A stretch of DNA of 64,000 nucleotides from contig NZ_CP117439.1 in the NCBI RefSeq assembly GCF_030687575.1, positions 2,099,501-2,163,500 of the forward strand, read 5' to 3'. Below, piece by piece: positions 7,215-16,100 of this stretch. Both the position numbers and the translations under genes were made by a program. The notes under the pieces are model-generated. The model was given only the letters and a program-made list of their open reading frames with translations. It was not told the origin of the DNA and did no database searches. The stretch comes from Pseudomonas sp. FP2309. GTDB taxonomy: Bacteria > Pseudomonadota > Gammaproteobacteria > Pseudomonadales > Pseudomonadaceae. The first letter of the stretch is position 1. Every line of letters starts with the position of its first letter.

Positions 7215-7563
7215 TTTCGCGACCGGGCGATCTCCACGGCCTCTTTGAGGATTTCTGCTTCCATCGTCTTCTTGCCCAGCATCCGTTGCAGTTCACGGAT
7301 CTGCTTGAGCGCATCGCTCAGCTCGGAGGCCGGCACCACGGCTTCGCCCGCGCTGACCGCCGACAGGCTGCCTTCCTGATACAGCTTGCGCCACAGGAAT
7401 AACTGGTTGGCATTGATGCCGTTGCGCCGAGCGACGACCGACACACTTTGCCCTGGCTCAAGGCTCTCGCGAACCATCGCCAGCTTTGCTCTGGGCTCCA
7501 GCGGCGCCGCCGCTCCTGGCCCAAAAGCTCCCCACTCTTATCGTTGCTGTTAGTCATAAACAT
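7172..7563 (-). pseudogene. IS2-like transposase OrfA, one-base frameshift
   Basis: The expected N terminus is ...[24 protein letters not shown]. The DNA starts in one frame (from ATG 7563 or 7557 through RRRRWSPEQ) and continues in another ([20 protein letters not shown] from 7477). The break lies at a CAAAGCTGG where CAAAAGCTGG would keep the frame, so one A of a four-A run is missing. The rest (helix-turn-helix [16 protein letters not shown], then a coiled segment [20 protein letters not shown]) is intact to 7172. It could be a real deletion or a sequencing error. Confidence 0.75.
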
Positions 7564-7611
7564 AACCGTTTGCCTATCCCTTATCGTAAGGGGGAAACGG
7601 TGTCCTGTCTT

Positions 7612-10600
7612 TCATAGGGCTCGTTCATGAACCGGTGAACCCTCATTAACATCGCGTTGTAGTATCGGTTCAGTAGCTACAAGTGATGAGTTACAACTGT
7701 CATTCGTGGGACATCCACTCAACCCTAGCGGATCCACCCATCCCGTAGGATTGGGCACGTACCTGTACGCGTTGATCCCACCCGCCAACTTCACCGGGTC
7801 CGGCGTGAGGTAGCGACCAATATCCGGATTGTAGTAGCGATGGCGGTTGTAGTGCAGCCCGCTTTCCGGATCGAAATATTGGCCTTGAAAACGTAGCGGG
7901 TTGTCGATTTTGCCTATGTCGAGGCGGCTGATCTGGCCGTAGGCGCGGTAGTGGGCGGACCATACGATTTCGCCGTCTGGGTCTGTCAGTTCCTGCGCTG
8001 TGCCGAGGTGGTCGAGTTGGTAGTGGTAGGACGTGGTTTCTTTGGGACCAAACCCTTTCAGTAAAGCCAGCGGCCGAAAGCTGTCCGGCTCGTAGAGGTA
8101 ACTGCGATGGCGATCCGCATGGTGTTCGGCGATCAGTTTGTCGCCTTGCCAGAAAAACTCCGTCGTTCTGCCATCAACGGTCTTGCTGATGCGCCGCCCA
8201 AACGGGTCGTAGCGGTAGCTGGCGGTTTGGCCGTTGGGCTGGGTAATGCTGATCAGCCGGTGCTGGCAGTCGTAGCGGTACTCGGTGACTAACGCATGCC
8301 CACGTCCACGCCGTTCGCGGATGAGGTTGCCGAAGGCGTCATAGTCGTAATGCCGGTCGCCCTGGATCATCAGGCGGTTGCCCGCCACGATGTCCGGGCC
8401 GGGACGGTCGTGCATCAGCAGGTTGCCGGTCGGGTTGTGGCCGAAACGTTCCTGCAGGTCCTGCGAGTGGTTGGCGCGGGTGAGGCGGCCTAGTGGGTCG
8501 TAGCGGTAGTGGTGTTCGCCTTTGCGTGTGTCGTTCAGGCGAGTGAGGTTGCCGGCTTTGTCGTAGTCGTAGTGGCGTTGGTAGAGGTGTTGTGCCTGCT
8601 GGGTGACGGTGTGGGCGTGCAGGCGGTGCTGGTCGTCGTAGTGGTAGTGGCTGAGCAGTTGACCTTGTTGGCGTTGGTGCTCTTGGCCGGCTTTGAAAAG
8701 GTGGGAAGTCAGCAGTGTGCCGTTCAACTCAACGGTGGCGAGATGGCCGCCTTTGGCATGGTTGAAGGTCAGGCGATTGTTATCCGGCAAGCGCAGGTGT
8801 TGCAGTTGACCGCAGGCGTCGTAGCCATAACGCAAGGTGCCCCAGCCTTGATGCTCGGCGGTGAGGCGATTTTGTGTGTCGTACTCGTAGGCCAATGCCC
8901 AGTGGCCGTCGTCGACGCTGAGGAGGTTGCCTTGGCGGTCGTAGGCGTAATCAACGGTATTGCCGTCGGGCAGGGTTTTTCGTACAAGGCGGCCGGCGTG
9001 ATCGCGCTGGTAAACGGTAACTAGCTGACGGCCATCGTCGCCATGTTCGGTTTTTTCCTGCAGGTGGCCGTTGAGGTCGTAAACGTAGGACGTGCGTTGA
9101 CCGTCGAAGCCGACTTCCTGCTGGATCAGGCCGTTGGGGTGGTAAGCCAGTCGGTAGGTTTCACCGGCTTCGTTTTCGATTTCGGTGAGTAATAACCGCG
9201 CATTGTCGTAGCGGTAGTTGACCTGGGTGCCGTCGGCGTTGAGGCGGCGGCTGATCAGGTGCAGGCCATCGGCGTATTCGTAGCGGGTGACGTGGCCGCG
9301 TTCGTCGCGTTCGGCGGTGATTTTTCCGTAGGGGTTGTAGCTGTATTCGCGGGTTGCGCCGCCCGGCAGTACAACACGCGTTAACCGACCAACGCTGTCC
9401 CATTGATACCCGGTCAGCGCGCCCTGTTCATCTTCGCGGGCAATTTCGCGGCCCAGATCGTCGTAGCGGTAACGCTTGATCCCGCCATTGGGCAGCTGTT
9501 CTTCAATGAGCTGGCCGCGTTCATTCCACACCAGCCGATGGCAGCTGTGATCGGGATACCAAACGCCCGTCAGTTGGCCGTATTTGTTGTAGCTGTAGTC
9601 CGTCACCTCACCATGGGGATCGGTCCTGCGCGTCACGTCGCCCTGATCGTTACGCTCATATTTCCAAACCGCCTCGCCACGCCGCACGACCCGTACGAAA
9701 CCGTTGTCATGCTCGTAGGATGTCGGCTCGTCATCGCCGGGAAACACCGCCACCAAGCGTCCGGCATCGTCGTACTGATACGCCGTCACCGCCCCCAGCG
9801 GATCCTGCTCGACCGTCAGTCGCCCCTTGGCGTCGTAGGATTTGAAGTGCTGGGCGCCGTCCGGATCAACGCGCTGCACCAGCCGTGCGCGGTCATCGTG
9901 GACATACACTTCCTGGCTGCCATCGGCGTTATGCACCGTGACACGGCCGTCGTCGCCCCAGACATAACGCGTGTCCATCTGCGAAAAGCTGGCCCAGTGC
10001 CGCACGCATCGCGCCGCCTTGCCTGCGCGCTCCCATTCCCAAAAGAAGCTCGCGCCACCGGCCAAGCCCCGCTCAAGAATCACGTGCTGTTCGTCGTACC
10101 GATAAACCTCGCTTTCGCCGACGGCATTGGTCGCCGAGACCAGTCGTCCTGATTCGTCATAGGCGTAGGAAACAACGTTTTGTTCGGTGATCCATTCGTA
10201 GGGCTGGCGGTCTTTGCTGCGCTGAACCTGGTAGTCCACCGCGACGATGCGGTCCCGTTCATAACGCAAGCACAACGAGCGGCCGGCGCCGGTATCCAGG
10301 CGCTCGATGCGGCCCAACACATCCCGCGAAATCCGCAGCCGGTTGTCATACGCATCACTGATCGAGACCAGCACACCGTCGCGAAAGTGATAAAAGCGCG
10401 ACGCCTGGGCCAGCACCAATTCATCCGGCAAAGCACCTAAATAGATCGCCGCTTCGGCCAGGCTATTGGTGATCGCCGGCCGAGCAGAAGTCGGCAGTGG
10501 AAACGAAACAGCGCGGTTTTCATGGTCGGTCCACACCACCGACTCGTCTGAAACCACCAGCCGCTGCGCCAGCGAATGACTCCAGCCAAACCCCAACCCA

Positions 10601-11994
10601 CACTCCACGTCCACCGCGCTGGTGCGGTACAACCGTGTCCACTCAAACGGCAAAATCCCATCTAAAACGCCGTCGGTGAGGGTGAGCAGTTCTTCCCCGG
10701 TGACCATCGACACCGGGCAGCCATTGGTGACGGTTTTGTCCGCAGAAGCCGCGGCATCCCCTTTGGGATTTGTAGCCACGGCAGGCACATCATCGACAGG
10801 TTCCTGCCGAACCAATACCGTGCGCTGAGCCTTGCTGCGAACCGCCGGCACAGGGTTCGAAACCACGTGTTCCCCAGCCTTCAACGACGCCACCGGAATT
10901 GTCCTGATCGGCGTCGCCGCACTGCCCAGCAGTAATGGCCTGGCCGCTGCGACATGCGGTTCCAACCCTGGCCTCACAAGGTGCCTGGCCAGCAACTCCA
11001 ACAACCCCCGCCCCCGTGCGGACTTGATGGCCCCCAGCGCCTGAGCACCCAGGCGCAGCGTCACGCCCGTGCCTGCCGTCGCCCACATCAGCAGCAGATT
11101 GATCAAGACCTCGCCGGTGATCTCGCCGAGCAATTCGAACATCTGCGGCGGCGGCAGCAGGCGTATCCAGCTGACCATCGCCGAGATAAAAATGAACAAC
11201 AGCGGCTCATCACTCAGCACCAGCAACGCGTGGGCAATGGCGTCGCTGCCGAGCGTCAGCAGTTCATCGAGGTCGGCCTGAGAGATGTACGCCAACAACT
11301 TTTCGCTGTTGGCCTGTAGATCCGATAACAGCTCATACACCTGCGTGATGTTGTCCCACAGGTTGTAGAGCGCCTGAGCCAAACCGCTGGAAAACGCCGC
11401 GCCTTGCATTGCGCTGCGTTGCAAAGACGGGGCGTCGGCAAACTCGTCCCACTGGGGCTTGAAGGTCTTCGCCCACTCATCGCGCAGGCCCGTTTCCAGC
11501 TCGGCGATCACCGATTGATAGGAGGCATACAGCGCCTTGACGTGATCCGTGGAAACGTCGGGATAAAACGTAATTTGGTATTGTTGGTCGCGGGTACATT
11601 CCTGGATTTCAAGCGTGCCGCCGGGGCCGATGGTTCGATGGATGGGCGGTCCCGTCGGGCTGCCATCCCTGGCGATGGCCTGCAGCATTACCGGCGTGTT
11701 GCCGATAGGCACGAAGCGCGTGCTTTCAAACAGATGCACCAGGGTCATCGACCCCTGGGCATCACACGTGGCGACCACTGTGCTGGGTTTTCTGGAAGAG
11801 ACCGGCGCGATCAACGCAACCTCTTCGCCGACTTTGAAAACCTGCTCCACCTCAAGCGCCGAGCCACTCCAAAAGCTTTCGGCCCAGTCGTCGAAGGTGT
11901 TAAGGCAATTGCGCAAGTCACGCAGGACGCGTTCAACATCCGGCGCGTCGGCATCCATGGGCGCCAGAACGAAGCTGGCAATAACCGGAATCAA
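7612..11994 (-). CDS. Rhs-family polymorphic toxin core, toxin tip lost to an IS insertion
   Basis: 1460 aa as it stands; 1566 aa if the insertion is removed. The N-terminal region has hydrophobic segments around residues 255-310 (LLFIFISAMVSWIRLLPPP and INLLLMWATAGTG). Then comes a DUF6531-like entry (NGCPVSMVTGEELL), a long array of YD repeats (Y-D-x-x-G-R-L), and the Rhs core end (LDHLGTAQELTDP, FQGQYFDPESGLHYNRHRYY, NPDIGRYLTPDP). PTGWVDPLGL is the cleavage-region motif after which the toxin starts. Such proteins cage a toxin and are usually delivered by type VI secretion; no VgrG, PAAR or Eag gene is adjacent. The last residues (HERAL) are IS-encoded. The start is uncertain: TTG 11994, ATG 11958, or a frameshifted ATG at 12035 with a good GAGGGA site. 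Confidence 0.88.
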   Translation of the reverse strand: MIPVIASFVLAPMDADAPDVERVLRDLRNCLNTFDDWAESFWSGSALEVEQVFKVGEEVALIAPVSSRKPSTVVATCDAQGSMTLVHLFESTRFVPIGNTPVMLQAIARDGSPTGPPIHRTIGPGGTLEIQECTRDQQYQITFYPDVSTDHVKALYASYQSVIAELETGLRDEWAKTFKPQWDEFADAPSLQRSAMQGAAFSSGLAQALYNLWDNITQVYELLSDLQANSEKLLAYISQADLDELLTLGSDAIAHALLVLSDEPLLFIFISAMVSWIRLLPPPQMFELLGEITGEVLINLLLMWATAGTGVTLRLGAQALGAIKSARGRGLLELLARHLVRPGLEPHVAAARPLLLGSAATPIRTIPVASLKAGEHVVSNPVPAVRSKAQRTVLVRQEPVDDVPAVATNPKGDAAASADKTVTNGCPVSMVTGEELLTLTDGVLDGILPFEWTRLYRTSAVDVECGLGFGWSHSLAQRLVVSDESVVWTDHENRAVSFPLPTSARPAITNSLAEAAIYLGALPDELVLAQASRFYHFRDGVLVSISDAYDNRLRISRDVLGRIERLDTGAGRSLCLRYERDRIVAVDYQVQRSKDRQPYEWITEQNVVSYAYDESGRLVSATNAVGESEVYRYDEQHVILERGLAGGASFFWEWERAGKAARCVRHWASFSQMDTRYVWGDDGRVTVHNADGSQEVYVHDDRARLVQRVDPDGAQHFKSYDAKGRLTVEQDPLGAVTAYQYDDAGRLVAVFPGDDEPTSYEHDNGFVRVVRRGEAVWKYERNDQGDVTRRTDPHGEVTDYSYNKYGQLTGVWYPDHSCHRLVWNERGQLIEEQLPNGGIKRYRYDDLGREIAREDEQGALTGYQWDSVGRLTRVVLPGGATREYSYNPYGKITAERDERGHVTRYEYADGLHLISRRLNADGTQVNYRYDNARLLLTEIENEAGETYRLAYHPNGLIQQEVGFDGQRTSYVYDLNGHLQEKTEHGDDGRQLVTVYQRDHAGRLVRKTLPDGNTVDYAYDRQGNLLSVDDGHWALAYEYDTQNRLTAEHQGWGTLRYGYDACGQLQHLRLPDNNRLTFNHAKGGHLATVELNGTLLTSHLFKAGQEHQRQQGQLLSHYHYDDQHRLHAHTVTQQAQHLYQRHYDYDKAGNLTRLNDTRKGEHHYRYDPLGRLTRANHSQDLQERFGHNPTGNLLMHDRPGPDIVAGNRLMIQGDRHYDYDAFGNLIRERRGRGHALVTEYRYDCQHRLISITQPNGQTASYRYDPFGRRISKTVDGRTTEFFWQGDKLIAEHHADRHRSYLYEPDSFRPLALLKGFGPKETTSYHYQLDHLGTAQELTDPDGEIVWSAHYRAYGQISRLDIGKIDNPLRFQGQYFDPESGLHYNRHRYYNPDIGRYLTPDPVKLAGGINAYRYVPNPTGWVDPLGLSGCPTNDSCNSSLVATEPILQRDVNEGSPVHERAL

Positions 11995-12035
11995 GAGGCA
12001 GCCCTGGTGGGCAGGGCATTAACGGACAGGTACAT

Positions 12036-12360
12036 GGCGGTCCCTCGCACTGAATGATCAGGCGAGAGACTTTGGAGAGGTTTATCAGGTAAAGAAGTCG
12101 GCGCTGTTCGCCAGGACGGCTAGGAGGTTTCGCCAAAACTTCGGGTAAATGCGGGGGCCGTCGTAGGAGCTGGATTACAGGTTAAGCAGTCCTACAGCTT
12201 CAAGTTACCGGTAGGGTCAATCACAGTATTTGTGCGACCGGAGGAAAAGCGTGTCCGCGCGGGATGGCGCAGGCCGAACGTTCCCGGCAACCTGGCGAAC
12301 CCACGCCAGACTTACCGGTCCATATCGCAACGCCCGGCCTATCGCCTTCAAGGAAGCTCA
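12036..12360. other. Intergenic region between the Rhs gene and the DUF1615 gene
   Basis: About 325 bp separating divergent genes. It should hold both promoters, but I see no clear -35/-10 pair or operator. A weak dyad (GTAGGA at 12163-12168, TCCTAC at 12190-12195) has a long loop and no T-run. The plus-strand frame open through here is the upstream extension of the lipoprotein frame and carries no start with a ribosome site. Confidence 0.5.
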
Positions 12361-13446
12361 ATGTCCCTACGCCGCCTGATCCTGTGCCTCGCCCCCTTGG
12401 TGGTGCTGGCCGGTTGCTCCACCTCACGCGGCCCGCAGCAGCCGGAGCGCAGCGAGGCCGAGGTGAAAGCGCAGATCCTGCGCCTGCTGCCGGCCAAGGT
12501 GGCGGACCGCAATGGCTGGGCCCAAGACATCTACACCGCCTTCGATACCCAGAAGATCTACCCCAGCACCGGAAATATTTGCGCCGTGCTGGCGGTGACC
12601 GAGCAGGAGTCTACGTTTCAGGTCGACCCACCCGTGCCGAACATGGGCAAGATTGCCCAGGACGAAATCCTGCGCCGGGCCGGCAAGGTGCATGTGCCGG
12701 CCTTTGTGGTGCGCAGCGCGCTGCAGCTGAAGTCGCCCAGCGGCAAGTCCTACGCCGACCGTTTGAACGCGGCGCGCACCGAGAAAGATCTCAGCGGTAT
12801 CTTCGATGACTTCATCAGCATGGTGCCACTGGGCAACACTCTGTTTGGCGGTTTTAACCCAGTGCATACCGCCGGCCCCATGCAGGTCAGCATCGACTTT
12901 GCGCAGCGACAGGCGCGGGGTTATCCCTACACGGTGGACGGCACGATTCGTCGCGAGGTGTTCACTCGGCGTGGCGGCATGTACTTCGGCATCGCCCATT
13001 TGCTCGGTTACCCAGTGAACTACGATCAGCCGCTGTACCGCTTCGCCGACTTCAACGCCGGCTGGTACGCCAGCCGCAATGCGGCGTTCCAGGCGGCAGT
13101 CAGCCGGGCTTCGGGCACTGAGCTGGCGCTGGATGGGGATTTGATTCGTTACGGCTCACTGCTGCCCGGCACCACCGAACTGGCGGTGCGCTCTCTGGGC
13201 TCCAGGCTGGACATGCGCAACCCCAGCATCCGTAGCCAACTGGAGCAGGGCGAGCAGTTGGATTTTGAAGAAACCACCCTCTACAAACGCGTATTTGCCT
13301 TGGCCGACAAGGCCAACGGCACGCCGATGCCACGGGCGATCCTGCCGGGCATTGTGCTCAACAGCCCGAAGATCACCCGCACGCTCACCACCGCCTGGTT
13401 TGCCAAGCGCGTCGATGAGCGCTATCAGCGCTGTATGAAGCGCTGA
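12361..13446 (+). CDS. DUF1615 family lipoprotein
   Basis: 361 aa from ATG 12361, with AAGGAAG 7 nt upstream; the frame is open from 12232 but earlier starts lack a site. The N terminus is a lipoprotein signal with lipobox LAGC (Cys near residue 20), so it is probably membrane-anchored in the periplasm. The body has the DUF1615 pattern: ICAVLAVTEQESTFQVDP, TAGPMQVSIDFAQ, RGGMYFGIAHLLGYP, YRFADFNAGWYASRNAAFQ. The E in TEQEST and the G-P-M-Q-V stretch resemble lytic transglycosylase folds, suggesting a peptidoglycan-related role (inference). Confidence 0.85.
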   Translation: MSLRRLILCLAPLVVLAGCSTSRGPQQPERSEAEVKAQILRLLPAKVADRNGWAQDIYTAFDTQKIYPSTGNICAVLAVTEQESTFQVDPPVPNMGKIAQDEILRRAGKVHVPAFVVRSALQLKSPSGKSYADRLNAARTEKDLSGIFDDFISMVPLGNTLFGGFNPVHTAGPMQVSIDFAQRQARGYPYTVDGTIRREVFTRRGGMYFGIAHLLGYPVNYDQPLYRFADFNAGWYASRNAAFQAAVSRASGTELALDGDLIRYGSLLPGTTELAVRSLGSRLDMRNPSIRSQLEQGEQLDFEETTLYKRVFALADKANGTPMPRAILPGIVLNSPKITRTLTTAWFAKRVDERYQRCMKR

Positions 13447-14235
13447 TCAGGGGCGGCGGCGCACAAACTTGCGCCACAGCCACACCCACAACCAGACCAC
13501 CGGGAACGCCAGGATCACGAAGGGCAGCACGTAACTGGCGCGTTCCAGGGCGTCAGCGGTGCCTTCCAGCATATTCGTGCCCAGGTTACTGAACATCCGG
13601 CTGAAGCGTGACGGTTGGTTCGCGCCGTTCGAGGAGCGGAAGTTCAGGGTGATACGGTTGGTGTCGAGACGACGTTGCTGGCCGGCGGCGACCTGGGCCA
13701 GCGCTTGCAGATCATTTTCGATGGCGGCCTGTTCCTTGCTCAAGGCGATCAGGTCGCTGACGGTGATGTCCTTGCGCTTGGCCAGTTCGTCGAGGCGTTG
13801 TTGCTGGGCTAGCAGGCGGTCCTGGCGGCGGCGCACATCGTCGACGGCGTCGGCCAGATCCTCGGCGGTCGTGATGCGCTGGCCGAGCTTACCGCCTTCA
13901 GCGGCCAGGGCGACCATCGGTTCTACGCCGTTGGGGGCGATGCGCAGGATGATCTCGCCGCCGTTGCTGTCTTCGGTGATGCCGAGGATATTGCAGGCGC
14001 CGAACCGCGCGGTTTCGCAGGCCTCGCGTGTGGCGCGCATGCGCGGCGCGAGCAGGCCGCCGGGCAGGGCCAGGGTCAGTTCGTGTTCGTAGGCCAGTTG
14101 TGCGCCGGCCCGGCCTTGTTCGCCACTGATGGCGGCGGCGCGGGAGTGCTCCTTGGGCGAGCAGCCGCCCAGCACCAGGCCGGTCAGCAAGATCAATAGC
14201 GGGACGCGAAGCGGGTTGCCGTCCAGATGGCGCAT
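13447..14235 (-). CDS. DUF4349 family lipoprotein
   Basis: 262 aa from ATG 14235, with AAGGA about 10 nt upstream. It has a lipobox signal (LTGLVLGGC), a periplasmic domain, a coiled-coil stretch around residues 130-195 (DDVRRRQDRLLAQQQRLDEL, then a Q- and A-rich helix), an RITLNF strand typical of DUF4349, and one C-terminal membrane helix (VLPFVILAFPVVWLWVWLW) followed by a basic tail. It converges tail to tail with the DUF1615 lipoprotein gene, with no gap. Function unknown. Confidence 0.82.
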   Translation of the reverse strand: MRHLDGNPLRVPLLILLTGLVLGGCSPKEHSRAAAISGEQGRAGAQLAYEHELTLALPGGLLAPRMRATREACETARFGACNILGITEDSNGGEIILRIAPNGVEPMVALAAEGGKLGQRITTAEDLADAVDDVRRRQDRLLAQQQRLDELAKRKDITVSDLIALSKEQAAIENDLQALAQVAAGQQRRLDTNRITLNFRSSNGANQPSRFSRMFSNLGTNMLEGTADALERASYVLPFVILAFPVVWLWVWLWRKFVRRRP

Positions 14236-14391
14236 TGCGGATCCTTAAATGTGCGAGGGAAATTGGCGGCGATTAAAGCGGGTCCGGCGGATTAACGCAA
14301 AGTATCGCGCAAGATTTGCACGGCTGATGGTTGTGGCCGGGGTTCGGGAGCAGGCGTACATCTTGAGCCTGACATCAAGGAAGAACTCATC

Positions 14392-14811
14392 ATGATCACT
14401 CACACTGTGCCCGAAGGTTTTGTCTCGTTGCCCCGCAGCAGTCCGTTGCTGGATCTGCTGGGCCCGGCGTATTGCCGAGGTGACGGCCTGCAACTGGAAA
14501 TCGGCCTGCGCGCCGACAATCGCCATGCCAACGGGCGCGGCACTGTGCATGGCGGGGTGCTGGCGACGTTGGCGGATATCGGCATGGGGTATGCGATGGC
14601 CTTTTCCAGTGAACCGCCGTTGCCGTTGATTACCGCGAGCATGACCGTGGATTATCTGGGGGCGGTGCAGGTCGGGGAGTGGGTCGTGGTGCGGCTGGAG
14701 CATCACAAGCGGGGACGGCAGATGGCGTTTGCCACGGTGAGCCTGCAGGTAGGCGAGAAGGTGGTGGCGCGGGCGAATGCGGTGTTTGCGGTGCCTCAAT
14801 CTGACAGGTAA
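14392..14811 (+). CDS. PaaI-family acyl-CoA thioesterase
   Basis: 139 aa, single hot-dog domain; ATG 14392 has AAGGAAG upstream. The conserved N-x-x-G-T-V-H-G-G-V-L-x-x-L-A-D motif of PaaI-type thioesterases is visible at about residues 45-63 (NGRGTVHGGVLATLADIGMG), followed by ITASMTVDYLG. It hydrolyses acyl- or aryl-CoA thioesters in the cytosol; the substrate cannot be read. It stands alone, facing the thiolase operon across a shared terminator. Confidence 0.88.
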   Translation: MITHTVPEGFVSLPRSSPLLDLLGPAYCRGDGLQLEIGLRADNRHANGRGTVHGGVLATLADIGMGYAMAFSSEPPLPLITASMTVDYLGAVQVGEWVVVRLEHHKRGRQMAFATVSLQVGEKVVARANAVFAVPQSDR

Positions 14812-14856
14812 AGAGGATCTTGTGTGGGAGGGTGTTTTTTCTGGTCTACCGGATAA

Positions 14857-14891
14857 GGAAAGGCCCGGTTTTCGTGGAACCGGGCCTTTCC
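14857..14891. terminator. Bidirectional terminator between the thioesterase and atoB genes
   Basis: A perfect hairpin with arms GGAAAGGCCCGGTT and AACCGGGCCTTTCC and a short TTCGTGG-type loop. A's precede it and T's lie upstream, so it can work for the plus-strand thioesterase gene and the minus-strand atoB gene, which converge here. Confidence 0.85.
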
Positions 14892-14907
14892 AGTGTTGCT
14901 CTTTGAA

Positions 14908-16089
14908 TCAGCTGCGTTCAAGGGCCAGGGCGACACCTTGGCCGCCGCCGATGCACAGCGTCGCCAGGCCTTTTTTGGCATCGCGCTTGATCATCTCGTG
15001 CAGCAGCGTCACCAGCACGCGGCAGCCTGAGGCACCGATCGGATGGCCGATGGCGATGGCGCCGCCGTTGACGTTCACTTTGTCGGCATCCCACTCCAGC
15101 TCTTTGCCCACCGCCAGGGATTGCGCGGCGAAGGCTTCGTTGGCTTCGATCAGGTCCAGGTCGCTGAGCTTCCAGCCTGCCTTGTCCAGGCAGCGGCGGG
15201 TCGCCGAGACCGGACCGATGCCCATGATGGCGGGGTCGACGCCCGCATTGGCATAGCTGGCGATGCGCGCCAGCACCGGCAGGCCGAGGGCTTTGGCTTT
15301 GTCGGCGCTCATCAGCAGCACGGCGGCGGCCCCGTCATTGAGGCTCGAGGCGTTGCCGGCGGTGACGCTGCCGTCTTTCTTGAAGGCGGGTTTGAGCTTG
15401 GCCAGGGATTCGGCGGTGGTCCCGGCGCGCGGTTGTTCATCTACGGCGAAGGGCACCGGGTCGCCTTTGCGCTGGGGGATCAGGATCGGCGTGATCTCAT
15501 CGGCAAAGCGGCCGGCCTCGATGGCCGCGCTGGCTTTTTGCTGGGACGCGGCGGCGAAGGCGTCCTGGGCTTCACGGCTGATGCCGTACTTGTCCACCAG
15601 GTTCTCGGCGGTGATGCCCATGTGGTAGTCGTTGAACGCATCCCACAGCCCATCGGTGATCATGCTGTCGAGCATCTTGGCGTGACCCATGCGCAAACCG
15701 GTGCGTGCGGCCGGCAGAACGTACGGGGCCAGGCTCATGTTCTCCATGCCGCCGGCGATGATCACGTCCGCGTCGCCGCAGCGGATGGCCTGGGCGCCGA
15801 GGTGCAGGGCTTTGAGGCCCGAACCGCAGACCTTGTTCAATGTCAGGCTGGGCACCGCATGGGGCAGGCCGGCGAGGATCGAAGCCTGGCGCGCCGGGTT
15901 CTGGCCTGAGCCGGCGGTGAGTACCTGGCCGAGGATCACTTCATCCACTTCGGCCGGGTCCAGGCCTGTCTGCTCCAGCAGTCGACGGATCACCGCGGCA
16001 CCCAGTTCCGGTGCCGGAATATTCGCCAGCGAACCCTGGAAGCTGCCCACGGCGGTGCGGGTGGCAGCAACAATCACGACGTCTTGCAT
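14908..16089 (-). CDS. atoB: Acetyl-CoA acetyltransferase (thiolase)
   Basis: 393 aa from ATG 16089 ([12 protein letters not shown]); five further in-frame codons upstream are less likely. It cleaves acetoacetyl-CoA to two acetyl-CoA, or does the reverse. C88 in NKVCGSG is the acyl-carrying cysteine; GHPIGASG (His) and CIGGGQG (second Cys) near the end complete the active site. It is the last gene of the dhcA-dhcB-atoB operon, about 11 nt after dhcB. It finishes degradation of the acetoacetyl-CoA made by the CoA-transferase. Confidence 0.93.
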   Translation of the reverse strand: MQDVVIVAATRTAVGSFQGSLANIPAPELGAAVIRRLLEQTGLDPAEVDEVILGQVLTAGSGQNPARQASILAGLPHAVPSLTLNKVCGSGLKALHLGAQAIRCGDADVIIAGGMENMSLAPYVLPAARTGLRMGHAKMLDSMITDGLWDAFNDYHMGITAENLVDKYGISREAQDAFAAASQQKASAAIEAGRFADEITPILIPQRKGDPVPFAVDEQPRAGTTAESLAKLKPAFKKDGSVTAGNASSLNDGAAAVLLMSADKAKALGLPVLARIASYANAGVDPAIMGIGPVSATRRCLDKAGWKLSDLDLIEANEAFAAQSLAVGKELEWDADKVNVNGGAIAIGHPIGASGCRVLVTLLHEMIKRDAKKGLATLCIGGGQGVALALERS

Positions 16090-16100
16090 GGAATCTGTCC

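Larger units (their letters stand above)
6302..7627 (-). mobile_element. IS2-like insertion sequence (IS3 family) inside the rhs gene
   Basis: 1326 bp, close to the 1331 bp of E. coli IS2. The left end on the plus strand begins TGGACTTGCCCCTAC, very like an IS2 end. The right end read inward begins TGAACGAGCCCTATG. Both ends share GGACACC and a following CCCC. The flanks carry a perfect 5-bp duplication, TGAAC at 6297-6301 and 7628-7632, the target length known for IS2. The element carries orfA and orfB on the minus strand, in the same direction as rhs. OrfA has a one-base deletion, so the copy may be inactive. Confidence 0.92.

Noticed and set aside
12163..12195. Terminator or attenuator between rhs and the DUF1615 gene
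   Set aside because: The six-base arms have a loop of more than 20 nt and no T-run. Both flanking genes start away from here, so a terminator is not expected.
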